64,000 nucleotides of DNA from Chryseobacterium suipulveris. Its GTDB lineage: Bacteria > Bacteroidota > Bacteroidia > Flavobacteriales > Weeksellaceae. Below are positions 26,732 to 34,595 of the stretch, in pieces (position 1 is the stretch's first letter; each line of letters opens with the position of its first letter). The position numbers and the translations under genes are program-made. The notes under the pieces are model-generated. The model saw nothing but the letters and a program-made list of their open reading frames with translations. It did no database searches and was not told the DNA's origin. Where the stretch lies: positions 2,195,501-2,259,500 of the forward strand of contig NZ_CP094532.1 of NCBI RefSeq assembly GCF_022811685.1, in the 5' to 3' direction.

Positions 26732-28189
26732 ATGAACGTAGCCGTTTCTAAAATAAACACGATAGTAACTTTGGAATACCTCCAAACTCACGCAGAGAAC
26801 CAATACTTTGAAAGAAAGGGAATTGGCGAAAAGGAAACCAAACCTTCCAAAATTGCAGAAGAACTCATCGGAATGCTCAATGCAGACGGAGGGATTGTTG
26901 CTTTTGGTGTGACAAATAATGGTGACATTCAAGACCTTTCCGATATTGAAAACGAGTTGGATAAGTACAGAACTTTGGTTTTCGAATATATTCATCCTGC
27001 CTGTAATATTGAGTTAGAAGAAATTGTGGTGGAAGGAAAAAAGATTTTTCTTTATCATGTAGAGCAAGATGCAGAACGAATTTTTTCAAGAAAAGACAAC
27101 GATAAAATTTATTTACGAGTTATTGATACCAATCGTGAATTAACTCGTGACCAAGTAAAGAAATTGGAATACGACAAAGGAATCCGAAAATTTGAGGAAG
27201 AAATTGCGAGAGATTTTGAAGAATCCGACCTTGACCAACAATTGCTTGCAGAGTATAAAGAGAAAATTAATTATCGAGGAGATGTCATCGATTTGCTATC
27301 TGCAAGACATTTAACCAAAAAGCAACAGGACAAAATTGGTTTCAAAAATGCGGCGGTTTTATTGTTTTCAAAAGACCCTGAAAAATATATTCCTTCCGCT
27401 TCGGTACGCTACATTCGGTATGAAGGAACGGAAGCATTATCGGGTACAAAGCATAATGTGGTAAAAGACGAACGTTTTGAAGATAATATTCCGAATCTTA
27501 TTGATACCGTAAAATCGTTTTTAAGGACTTCGCTAAAAGATTATTATTTTCTAAATATCGAGACAGGAAAATTCAATAAAGTGCCTGAATATCCTGAAGA
27601 TGCTTGGTTGGAAGGTGTTGTCAACGCACTTTGTCACCGTTCTTATAATGTGCAAGGAAGCGCGGTTTATATCAAACATTTTGATGACAGGATAGAAATT
27701 AGCAATAGTGGTCCGTTGCCTGCGCAAGTAACCGTTGAAAATATCAAAACAGAAAGGTTTGCAAGAAATCCACGAGTTGCAAGAACTTTGGAGGATTTAG
27801 GATATGTAAGACAACTTAATGAAGGTGTTTCAAGGATTTATGAATCGATGGAGAAATCAATGCTTTCCAAACCCGAATATAGGGAAGTGAACAATAATGT
27901 TTACTTGACATTGCGGAATAAGATTAGCGGACATTCCAAAACCATTTCCCAAAATGTTATGGAAGCAATTGAGAACGATTGGGATAATTATAACGAGACA
28001 CAAATAAAGATTCTACAATTTTTGTTTTTGAAGAATAAAGCAACTTTGGCAGATTTTATAGAAAATATTGGAGCAAACGAAAAAACGATTAGAAGATATT
28101 TGAACTCATTTGTGGAACTAGGAATTATGGAGAAACTTAGTGAGAAACAGAGGGATATAAATGCCTTATATGTTTTGAAAAAAGAATAA
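26732..28189 (+). CDS. AlbA_2/Schlafen-type ATP-binding regulator with winged helix
   Basis: 485 residues. The N-terminal AlbA_2 domain (about 10-130) shows ENQYFERKGIGEK and ELIGMLNADGGIVAFGVTNNG. A HATPase-like domain (about 270-390) shows WLEGVVNALCHRSY and DRIEISNSGPLPAQVT. A C-terminal winged HTH (about 430-480) shows LQFLFLKNKATLADFIENIGANEKTIRRYLNSFVELGIM. Members are annotated as ATP-binding transcriptional regulators and are frequent in defence loci. Repeats of TTAAGGGACA start right after this gene and lead to the helicase gene, so it may bind them and control the restriction genes; that is inference. Confidence 0.85.
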   Translation: MNVAVSKINTIVTLEYLQTHAENQYFERKGIGEKETKPSKIAEELIGMLNADGGIVAFGVTNNGDIQDLSDIENELDKYRTLVFEYIHPACNIELEEIVVEGKKIFLYHVEQDAERIFSRKDNDKIYLRVIDTNRELTRDQVKKLEYDKGIRKFEEEIARDFEESDLDQQLLAEYKEKINYRGDVIDLLSARHLTKKQQDKIGFKNAAVLLFSKDPEKYIPSASVRYIRYEGTEALSGTKHNVVKDERFEDNIPNLIDTVKSFLRTSLKDYYFLNIETGKFNKVPEYPEDAWLEGVVNALCHRSYNVQGSAVYIKHFDDRIEISNSGPLPAQVTVENIKTERFARNPRVARTLEDLGYVRQLNEGVSRIYESMEKSMLSKPEYREVNNNVYLTLRNKISGHSKTISQNVMEAIENDWDNYNETQIKILQFLFLKNKATLADFIENIGANEKTIRRYLNSFVELGIMEKLSEKQRDINALYVLKKE

Positions 28190-28205
28190 GGAACTTTTTA
28201 TTTCT

Positions 28206-28452
28206 ATTAAGAGACAGTTTTTGCTCTTCGCAATTGCCTTATTATAAAAGGCAAAATGTCTTTTAAGGAATTTCTCGCTTTAATTAAGGGACAAGGTTTT
28301 CTATGATAAAAACCGTAAATTTATTGGCATAAAATGCATTAAGGGACATTTTAACACTACTAAGGGACAAAGAAAATAATCTGTAAAACGTTGATAATCA
28401 GTATTAAAACAATTTTAAAGAACATTTTGCTACCATTAAGGGACAAGGTTTT
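28206..28452. repeat. Five TTAAGGGACA direct repeats upstream of the helicase gene
   Basis: Copies begin at 28206 (ATTAAGAGACAG, variant), 28283, 28338, 28359 (ACTAAGGGACAA) and 28435. The copies at 28283 and 28435 are identical over 18 bp (ATTAAGGGACAAGGTTTT). All have the same orientation. Start distances are 77, 55, 21 and 76 bp. They fill the 290-bp gap between the AlbA_2 regulator and the helicase, with no ORF there. Most likely binding sites of a regulator; iterons of an origin are an alternative. Confidence 0.75.
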
Positions 28453-28479
28453 AAAGTAAATTTTTAGAAAAAAAACTAA

Positions 28480-30918
28480 ATGAAATTAACTCAACAACTG
28501 CAAGATAAAATAGACGAACTTGGTCTGAAAAAAGAAAACATCCTTTATCTCACGATGCAGGGAGAGTATATGCACGAAATCAGAATCGGTGAGAAAGACG
28601 TTGAATATCGTGATTTGACCGAACATTATTTATCAAGAATTTTCAAGAAAGATAAGTCGGGAAAATATGTTTCGATGAAGCCGATTACGCATATTTTATT
28701 TCAGCAAGGTTACAGCACCACAAGTCCAAGAATGCTGATTGAATGTAAAGGTTGGGTCATCAACGGAAAGAATTATCCTTCCGATGCTGATTTTTCTAAT
28801 TATGCGAGATATTCCGATTCCATCAATTTAATTTTAGGAAAAATTGAATATGATTCCGTGAAGTTTTCTGTACTCATTCCTGCAAAACCAAAAGAGAAAA
28901 AAGTTCGTGAAAAAGTGGAAATCAATCACCCTGAATATTTGAAGCCAATCAATTTAGTTGAAGTAGAATACGCAAGAACAGGGAAAAGCAAATCCACCGA
29001 TGAATTGGGAATGCGCGAAATGCAAAGAAAAGCGTACAAAGCAAGAAGCGCACAATATCTACTTTTGAAAGCGCCACCTGCGTCGGGAAAATCGAGGGCG
29101 TTGATGTTTATTGCTTTAGATAAACTGATAAATCAGGGAGTGAAAAAAGTAATTGTCGCAGTTCCTGAACGTTCCATTGGAAGTTCGTTCAGTCCGACCG
29201 ATTTGGTGAAATTTGGATTTTTTGCCAATTGGGAACTCAATCCGAGATTCAATCTTTGTACGGCGGGAAGTGACAAAAGCAAAGTAAAAGCATTCATCAG
29301 TTTCTTGGAAAGTGATGAACGGATTTTGATTTGTACACACGCGACACTACGTTTCGCATACGAAGGAATTCAGCCAAAAGATTTGAATGATTGTCTTATC
29401 GCCATTGATGAATTCCACCACGTTTCTGCTGATGGCGAAAACATTTTGGGTGAAGTTTTGCGAAGCATTATGAAAAACTCCAATGCGCATATTGTGGCGA
29501 TGACGGGTTCTTATTTCCGTGGCGACAGTGTTCCTGTTTTACTCCCCGAAGATGAAGCGAAATTCACGAAAGTCACTTACAATTATTACGAGCAATTAAA
29601 TGGTTACGATTATTTAAAATCTTTAGGAATTGGTTATCATTTCTATCGTGGAAGATATTGGGTAAAAGATGAAGAGAAGGAAATTTCAGCCCTTGAAGAA
29701 ATTTTGGATGAAGACAAAAAAACAATTATTCATATTCCAAGCGTAAATTCTGCGGAATCTTCCAAACAAAAATATGAGGAAGTTAACCATATAGTTGACT
29801 GCATTGGTGAAATGGAATTTCAGGATGAAGAAACCAAAATCATGTATGTGAAAAGTAGGCGTACAGGACGGATTCTGAAAATTGCCGATTTGGTAAACGA
29901 CGACCCGAAAAGCCGTGATAAAGTAGTCGCTTATCTTCGTGGAGTTTCAAAACCTGAAGACATTGATATGATTATCGCTTTGGGAATGGCAAAAGAAGGC
30001 TTTGATTGGCCTTTTTGCGAACATGCTTTAACGATTGGGTATAGAGGTTCGCTTACTGAAATTATTCAGATTATTGGTCGTGCAACACGCGATTCAGAAA
30101 ATAAAACTCACGCGCAATTCACAAATCTTATTGCTTCTCCAGATGCGGAAGATGACGATGTGAAAGTTGCTGTAAACAATATGTTGAAAGCGATTACCGC
30201 TTCACTATTAATGGAGCAGGTTCTTGCACCGAATTTTAAATTCAAGCCAAAAGATGATGAATCTGAGGATTTGGATTATGATTTAGACGGTGTGGATGGC
30301 ACTTTAAAAATTGAAGGTTTTAAACTTCCGACTTCTCAAAGAGCAAAAGATATTATCGAAAGCGATTTGAATGATTTAAAGGCAAAAATTCTTCAAGACG
30401 ACACTATGTTAAAAGCAATGCCAGGAAATCTTGAGCCAGAAGTTATTAACACGGTCTTAATTCCAAAGATCATTCGAGAAACCTATCCTGATTTATCCGA
30501 AGAAGATGTGGAAGCAGTAAGACAACACGTGGTGGTAGATTCAGTGATAAAGGCAGGTTCTGTTGTGGAAGAAGGTGGCAAAAAGTTCATCAAAATGGCG
30601 GGAAGTTTTGTGAATATTGATGATATTCATATTGACTTGATTGATTCTATAAATCCATTCCAAAGAGCATTTGAGATTTTGTCTAAAAATGTAACTGTAA
30701 GAATGTTGAAAGCAATTCAAGATACCATTAATATCACAAAAGTTGAAATGACTGAAGACGAAGCCAAAATTCTTTGGCCAAAAATATTGGAGTTTAGAAA
30801 AAGCACTGGAGAAGCACCAAATTTGCAATCATTCGACCCAAAAGAAGTGAGAATGGCGGAAGCATTATTGTTTTTGCAGGAATTAAAGCGTAGAAAAATG
30901 CAAGAGGAATCCAATTAA
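28480..30918 (+). CDS. DEAD/DEAH-box superfamily 2 helicase of a restriction-like system
   Basis: 812 residues. Motif I is APPASGKS (198-205), motif II DEFH (310-313), motif III AMTGSY (about 340), and motif VI QIIGRATR (530-537) after GFDWPFCEHALTIGYRG. This is a complete SF2 translocase core as in restriction helicase subunits. The N-terminal 190 residues contain a small domain with LIECKGWVINGKNYPSDADFS. The C-terminal 230 residues are helical and acidic. It ends 19 bp before the GIY-YIG gene, so the two are co-transcribed. DNA translocation coupled to the GIY-YIG nuclease is inferred. Confidence 0.86.
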   Translation: MKLTQQLQDKIDELGLKKENILYLTMQGEYMHEIRIGEKDVEYRDLTEHYLSRIFKKDKSGKYVSMKPITHILFQQGYSTTSPRMLIECKGWVINGKNYPSDADFSNYARYSDSINLILGKIEYDSVKFSVLIPAKPKEKKVREKVEINHPEYLKPINLVEVEYARTGKSKSTDELGMREMQRKAYKARSAQYLLLKAPPASGKSRALMFIALDKLINQGVKKVIVAVPERSIGSSFSPTDLVKFGFFANWELNPRFNLCTAGSDKSKVKAFISFLESDERILICTHATLRFAYEGIQPKDLNDCLIAIDEFHHVSADGENILGEVLRSIMKNSNAHIVAMTGSYFRGDSVPVLLPEDEAKFTKVTYNYYEQLNGYDYLKSLGIGYHFYRGRYWVKDEEKEISALEEILDEDKKTIIHIPSVNSAESSKQKYEEVNHIVDCIGEMEFQDEETKIMYVKSRRTGRILKIADLVNDDPKSRDKVVAYLRGVSKPEDIDMIIALGMAKEGFDWPFCEHALTIGYRGSLTEIIQIIGRATRDSENKTHAQFTNLIASPDAEDDDVKVAVNNMLKAITASLLMEQVLAPNFKFKPKDDESEDLDYDLDGVDGTLKIEGFKLPTSQRAKDIIESDLNDLKAKILQDDTMLKAMPGNLEPEVINTVLIPKIIRETYPDLSEEDVEAVRQHVVVDSVIKAGSVVEEGGKKFIKMAGSFVNIDDIHIDLIDSINPFQRAFEILSKNVTVRMLKAIQDTINITKVEMTEDEAKILWPKILEFRKSTGEAPNLQSFDPKEVRMAEALLFLQELKRRKMQEESN

Positions 30919-30937
30919 TTGGTAATGTTGTGAGAAA

Positions 30938-32137
30938 ATGAAATTAAGTTTAGACGATATTTTCAATAGCGACGAATTTGGTTTGTTGGATATAAAACCA
31001 AAAGCTTCTGCAGTTAAAACAGAGGAAGACCGGCTATTGGATTCTTTTCAGGAAATCAATTCATTTTTCGAAAAAAACAATCGCGAACCTTCCACAAATT
31101 CGATGTCGGAATATGGTTTAAAGTCGAGATTAAAATCAATCCGAACAAATGAAAAGCATAAAATAACTTTAAAGCCATTTGATAAACACAATCTCTTAGG
31201 TGAGGTTAAAATGCCCGAAATTTCTGTTGTTGATATTTTGAATGATGATGAGTTCGGATTGTTAGATACGGATGCGGATTTGTCGATTCATACCTTTAAG
31301 CATACTCCGAAACAGGAAGAAAGGGCAAAAACTGATTTTCTTGCACAGCGTAAACCAATGTCTGAAAAAGAGTTTGCTAAATATGAAAAGATGTTTCAGC
31401 AGGTTCACCGTGAATTAAGGGAAGGAAAAAGAAAATTACTGCCTGGAAATGCAGAGGAAGAGAACCTTAAAGAAGGTAATTTCTATTTAATTGACGGTAT
31501 TTTAGCTTATCTTGAAGTTTCTGATGCCGAAAGAGTTCTGAAGGAAAATAAATCTGGTGACAGAGTACGCTTAGAAGGAAGAACGGTAACGATTTTTGAA
31601 AATGCAACGATTTCCAATATGTTGATTAGATCGTTAGGAAAAGCTGTTTTGAAGAACGGAAAACTCATCACCGAACCGACTGAAAAAACCGAAGAAGATC
31701 TATTCAAAAATGCCGGATTGGTTTCCGAAGAAGATGTCAAAAGTGGTTGGATTTATATTCTTAAATCAAAATCTAAAAATCCCAAAATCTCCCAAATTAA
31801 AGACCTTTATAAAATTGGATTCTCAACCACCAATGTTGAGGACAGAATAAAAAATGCTTCAAAAGAAGCGACTTATTTATTTGATGATGTAGAAATAGTT
31901 GATAAATACATTTGCTACAATCTAAATACACAAAATTTTGAAAACTTAATTCACCGATTCTTCGGAAACTGCTGTTTGAATATTGATATATACAATGACA
32001 AAAAGCAAAGGCTTACTCCAAGGGAATGGTTTGTAGTTCCTTTATCAATAATCAACGAAGTTATTAATTTGATCATTTCAGGAGGAATTGTGAATTATAG
32101 TTATGATGTGGAGCAGAAAAAGTTGGTGTATAAATAA
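30938..32137 (+). CDS. GIY-YIG nuclease (T5orf172-type) with duplicated N-terminal motif
   Basis: 399 residues. The nuclease domain is C-terminal (about 270-375): GWIYILKSKS, LYKIGFSTTNVEDRIKNA with the conserved Arg, and the metal-binding Glu in NFENLIHRFF. The N-terminal part repeats a short motif: LDDIFNSDEFGLLDIKP (about 4-20) and VVDILNDDEFGLLDTDA (about 94-110), separated by a basic segment. The repeat could be a docking element for the helicase. It is the last gene of the island. Its stop is eight bases before the right-hand 20-bp repeat. Confidence 0.85.
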   Translation: MKLSLDDIFNSDEFGLLDIKPKASAVKTEEDRLLDSFQEINSFFEKNNREPSTNSMSEYGLKSRLKSIRTNEKHKITLKPFDKHNLLGEVKMPEISVVDILNDDEFGLLDTDADLSIHTFKHTPKQEERAKTDFLAQRKPMSEKEFAKYEKMFQQVHRELREGKRKLLPGNAEEENLKEGNFYLIDGILAYLEVSDAERVLKENKSGDRVRLEGRTVTIFENATISNMLIRSLGKAVLKNGKLITEPTEKTEEDLFKNAGLVSEEDVKSGWIYILKSKSKNPKISQIKDLYKIGFSTTNVEDRIKNASKEATYLFDDVEIVDKYICYNLNTQNFENLIHRFFGNCCLNIDIYNDKKQRLTPREWFVVPLSIINEVINLIISGGIVNYSYDVEQKKLVYK

Positions 32138-32145
32138 GATGTAAT

Positions 32146-32165
32146 TAGCACCTAAATTAGCACCT
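32146..32165. repeat. Right arm-type repeat pair of the island
   Basis: Identical over 20 bp to 11364-11383, again two TAGCACCT units 12 bp apart, in the same orientation. It lies 40 bp inside the attR core. Confidence 0.65.
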
Positions 32166-32172
32166 TTAAAAT

Positions 32173-32208
32173 AAAAACCCCATAAACATTGCGTTTATGG
32201 GTTTTTTT
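32173..32208 (-). terminator. Terminator supplied by the island to the restored tRNA-Ser
   Basis: Perfect 9-bp stem CCCATAAAC/GTTTATGGG (32179-32187, 32193-32201), flanked by A and T runs. On the minus strand it follows the tRNA-Ser 3' end directly. It could also end the island transcript coming from the left. Confidence 0.75.
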
Positions 32209-32223
32209 GCAGAGAGGAAGGGA
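32205..32223. repeat. attR core within the tRNA-Ser 3' end
   Basis: TTTTGCAGAGAGGAAGGGA, identical to 11228-11246. It includes the 3' acceptor strand of the tRNA gene, so integration kept the tRNA intact. Confidence 0.85.
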
Positions 32224-32296
32224 TTCGAACCCTCGATACAGTTACCCATATACCAACTTTCCAGGCTGGCTCCTTCAACCACTCGGACACCTCTCT
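32210..32296 (-). tRNA. tRNA-Ser(GGA)
   Basis: The minus strand folds as a class II tRNA. The acceptor is AGAGAGG/CCTCTCT with discriminator G, the anticodon loop is CTGGAAA giving anticodon GGA, the variable arm is long, and the T-arm has GGTTCGAATCC. CCA is not encoded. A TATTTTTG box on the minus strand (32309-32316) is close upstream. This is the integration target of the island. Confidence 0.95.
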
Positions 32297-32387
32297 AATT
32301 GAAGACTGCAAAAATAATGTTTTTAAACGATTTTAGAAAATTATTCCGGTAAAATTAACCAAATACGACTATTTGACCTGGCTCAAT

Positions 32388-33422
32388 TCAAAAGTTGAAT
32401 CTCTTCACGTCAACTTCAGCGGGTAATGGTTCGTCTTTTTCAATATGATCAAACAAAACTTTAGAGAAGTAACAACCGCTGAGAATTCCCCTCGCTCCTA
32501 ACCCATTAAAAACGTAATAGTTTTCATGGTTTTCAAGATTACCTAAAATCGGTCTTCTGTCCCTCACCGTCGGTCGAAATCCAAATTCGGTTTCCAAAAC
32601 CTCAAAATCATAAGGATAAAATTCAGCAAGACCTTCTATAAGCTGTTCTTTTGCAGAATCATCTACTTTAGGATAAAACTGATGTCGATCATAAGTACCG
32701 CCGTAATAATAGGAGCCATCCTGACTGGGAAAAAGGAAGTGCTTCTTCTTTAAGGTAACTTTTGTGGAAAGTGGTTGAGATAAGGCGACTTTCAGGTGGT
32801 GACCTTTATTGGGCTGAACAGGAATATCTTTAAAAAATGGGTTTTCTTTCACCTTCATTCCTTCGCAGAAGACAATATTCTTGAAAGTTAATTCCCCATA
32901 AGTATTTTGACGAAGTATATTGTAGTTGAATTTTTCTTCTATGAGGTACCCGTTACATCTTAAAAAGCTTTTAAAATCGTTAAAAAACCCAGATACGTCA
33001 AGCCGTGCAGAATGATTGACGACACCTGATTCATATTCGTTATGAATATTTTCAATTTTCTCGAATGTGGGATTCAAGAAATCTTTTAAATCGTCATTAG
33101 TACTTTTAGAAAGCCACAACTCCTTTTCCTTTTCATCGTGGAAAATCCGGTGAATCCGTTGATCGACAAGATAATTCACTCCAGTATACTTTTCGATTTC
33201 TTTAAGAGTATCTTTCAGAAAAACAATCTGTTCCTTGGCAAGCCAGAAAGTGGTGAACTTCTTTAACACCACCGGATTGATAATCCCTGCAGAAACTTCT
33301 GACGCACTCTTTTGTGAATCAGAAAAATTGACAAAAGACTTTTTGTTTTTAATCAGTTGGTGGGCAAAAAACAAACCTGCGAAACCGCTTCCAACAATTA
33401 TATAATCAACATTTTTCATCAT
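32388..33422 (-). CDS. FAD-dependent oxidoreductase, DAO family
   Basis: 344 residues. The N-terminal Rossmann motif is VDYIIVGSGFAGLFFAHQLI (GxGxxG). Later motifs are PNKGHHLKVAL, YYYGGTYD, FGFRPTVRDRRPILG and YVFNGLGARGILSG, the pattern of DAO-type amine or amino-acid oxidases. The substrate is unknown. It starts just after the gldN terminator, so it is a separate transcript or read-through. A second ATG one codon later is equally possible as start. Confidence 0.85.
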   Translation of the reverse strand: MMKNVDYIIVGSGFAGLFFAHQLIKNKKSFVNFSDSQKSASEVSAGIINPVVLKKFTTFWLAKEQIVFLKDTLKEIEKYTGVNYLVDQRIHRIFHDEKEKELWLSKSTNDDLKDFLNPTFEKIENIHNEYESGVVNHSARLDVSGFFNDFKSFLRCNGYLIEEKFNYNILRQNTYGELTFKNIVFCEGMKVKENPFFKDIPVQPNKGHHLKVALSQPLSTKVTLKKKHFLFPSQDGSYYYGGTYDRHQFYPKVDDSAKEQLIEGLAEFYPYDFEVLETEFGFRPTVRDRRPILGNLENHENYYVFNGLGARGILSGCYFSKVLFDHIEKDEPLPAEVDVKRFNF

Positions 33423-33424
33423 AA

Positions 33425-33454
33425 AAAAACCTGAGTAAATATACTCAGGTTTTT
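33425..33454 (-). terminator. Terminator of the gldKLMN operon
   Basis: A perfect 9-bp stem, ACCTGAGTA/TACTCAGGT (33429-33437, 33442-33450), with A/T runs on both sides, lies 20 bp after the gldN stop. Confidence 0.82.
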
Positions 33455-33473
33455 GGTTATTTTCAAGTGAAAA

Positions 33474-34553
33474 TTAATAGTTCCACATATCGTTCTCCAT
33501 CTGTAGGATCTGTGCTTTCAGTCTTTCACTTTCTTCGAGCTGCGCATCGGCATCTTTTGGAATATAATCCTTAATCACACCATTTCCTAAACCATTATCT
33601 GTTTTGTAGATAACGGTAGAGAATCTTCTTGCATTCAGCAAATCATCAAAGCTGAGGTCAGATGAAAGGTTTTTGCTATTGAAAACGATAGAGTTAGCTA
33701 GTACATTTCTTGCATCTGGATAATATACCCAGAACAGATCAATTAACTCGTCTTTACCTACCAACGGCGTCACTCCATCAGGTCCGAACAGACCCATTGT
33801 TGTAGGATCCTGACCCATTGCTGCAATTCCGAGCAAACGGTATTTCATCTGGCTGTCTCTTCTGTCGATATACCACATTCCTTTGATCTTAAGAAGCTTA
33901 ACATTTTCCGTTTTAGTTTCATAAACGTTGGTAAATTCCTTTTTTTCAGCTTCAGTTAACTTGCCTGTTTCATTTAAACGATCAATTCCTGCGTCACTCA
34001 TCCTTACACTTTTGATCCTGCTTTCGATTGCTTCAGGACTCAATCTGGTCGTAAACAATTCGTCATCATATACTTCTTTGATTCTGCCGTCATTGATCGC
34101 ATCGAAAAGGATTTGGTAGAGGGATTTATTTTGCGACACCAAACCATCTTCATTATGGTAATAAGGTTGGTTGATCTTATCATTCATATCAATAATCTCC
34201 CATACCACCACACTTTTTAAGATGTCTTTATCTTCAATAAAGCCATACTCCAGCGGAACGATTTTGTTGGAAACCATTGAATCACCCTTTTTGATAAGTC
34301 CCATATCTCTATACTTTCTAAAGGAAGAGGGGGATTTGGCATTCAATATTGACATTGAATTGATTGGGGTATCATCTTCTACTACTCCGCCCACAGGAGC
34401 CGCAGGAATCTCTGCTACAGGAGCTTGTTCCGGTTCCTTCTTAGCAACTTTAGTGGTTTTGGCTTTACTCCTTTTCTTGGTGCTTTTTTTCTTGGTTTGC
34501 GCTCCTACCGAAATAAAGCTTAATGCGAGGATTACTAATATGAATTTTTTCAT
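33474..34553 (-). CDS. gldN: Gliding motility / type IX secretion protein GldN
   Basis: 359 residues. A Sec signal peptide (MKKFILVILALSFISVGAQ) is followed by a low-complexity K/T/A/P-rich linker to about residue 60 and the GldN domain (LEYGFIEDKDILKSVVVWEIIDMNDKINQPYY..., VYYPDARNVLANSIVFNSKN). GldN (PorN) forms the periplasmic ring with GldK in the type IX secretion machine. Last gene of gldK-L-M-N; the gap to gldM is 42 bp. Confidence 0.95.
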   Translation of the reverse strand: MKKFILVILALSFISVGAQTKKKSTKKRSKAKTTKVAKKEPEQAPVAEIPAAPVGGVVEDDTPINSMSILNAKSPSSFRKYRDMGLIKKGDSMVSNKIVPLEYGFIEDKDILKSVVVWEIIDMNDKINQPYYHNEDGLVSQNKSLYQILFDAINDGRIKEVYDDELFTTRLSPEAIESRIKSVRMSDAGIDRLNETGKLTEAEKKEFTNVYETKTENVKLLKIKGMWYIDRRDSQMKYRLLGIAAMGQDPTTMGLFGPDGVTPLVGKDELIDLFWVYYPDARNVLANSIVFNSKNLSSDLSFDDLLNARRFSTVIYKTDNGLGNGVIKDYIPKDADAQLEESERLKAQILQMENDMWNY

Positions 34554-34595
34554 TGTCTATCTATATATGACGTGTTTATCAAGTCAATAACGTAA

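Larger units (their letters stand above)
11247..32204. mobile_element. Integrative mobilizable element (about 21 kb) in tRNA-Ser, with defence cargo
   Basis: Bounded by the 19-bp att repeats and by a second pair of 20-bp repeats just inside (11364-11383, 32146-32165). All its genes lie on the plus strand. Backbone: integrase (disrupted), excisionase-like HTH, D5-like helicase, toprim primase, candidate oriT, MobC and relaxase. Cargo: metallophosphoesterase-STAND gene, MmeI-like methyltransferase, DUF4209 protein, AlbA_2 regulator, DEAD helicase, GIY-YIG nuclease. Base composition is visibly more AT-rich than both flanks, most of all at 18.6-21.7 kb and 24.9-26.7 kb. No type IV secretion genes are present, so transfer would need a helper element. 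Confidence 0.88.

Noticed and set aside
28206..28452. Possible CRISPR array from the TTAAGGGACA repeats
   Set aside because: Repeat units are about 10-18 bp, spacings are irregular, and there are no cas genes; regulator sites fit better.
22103..30918. BREX or DISARM assignment of the defence genes
   Set aside because: No PglZ, BrxC, BrxL, DrmB or phospholipase-D gene is present; only methyltransferase and helicase are shared in broad type.
11247..32204. Prophage interpretation of the island
   Set aside because: No capsid, tail, terminase or lysis genes; the relaxase and MobC point to a mobilizable element.
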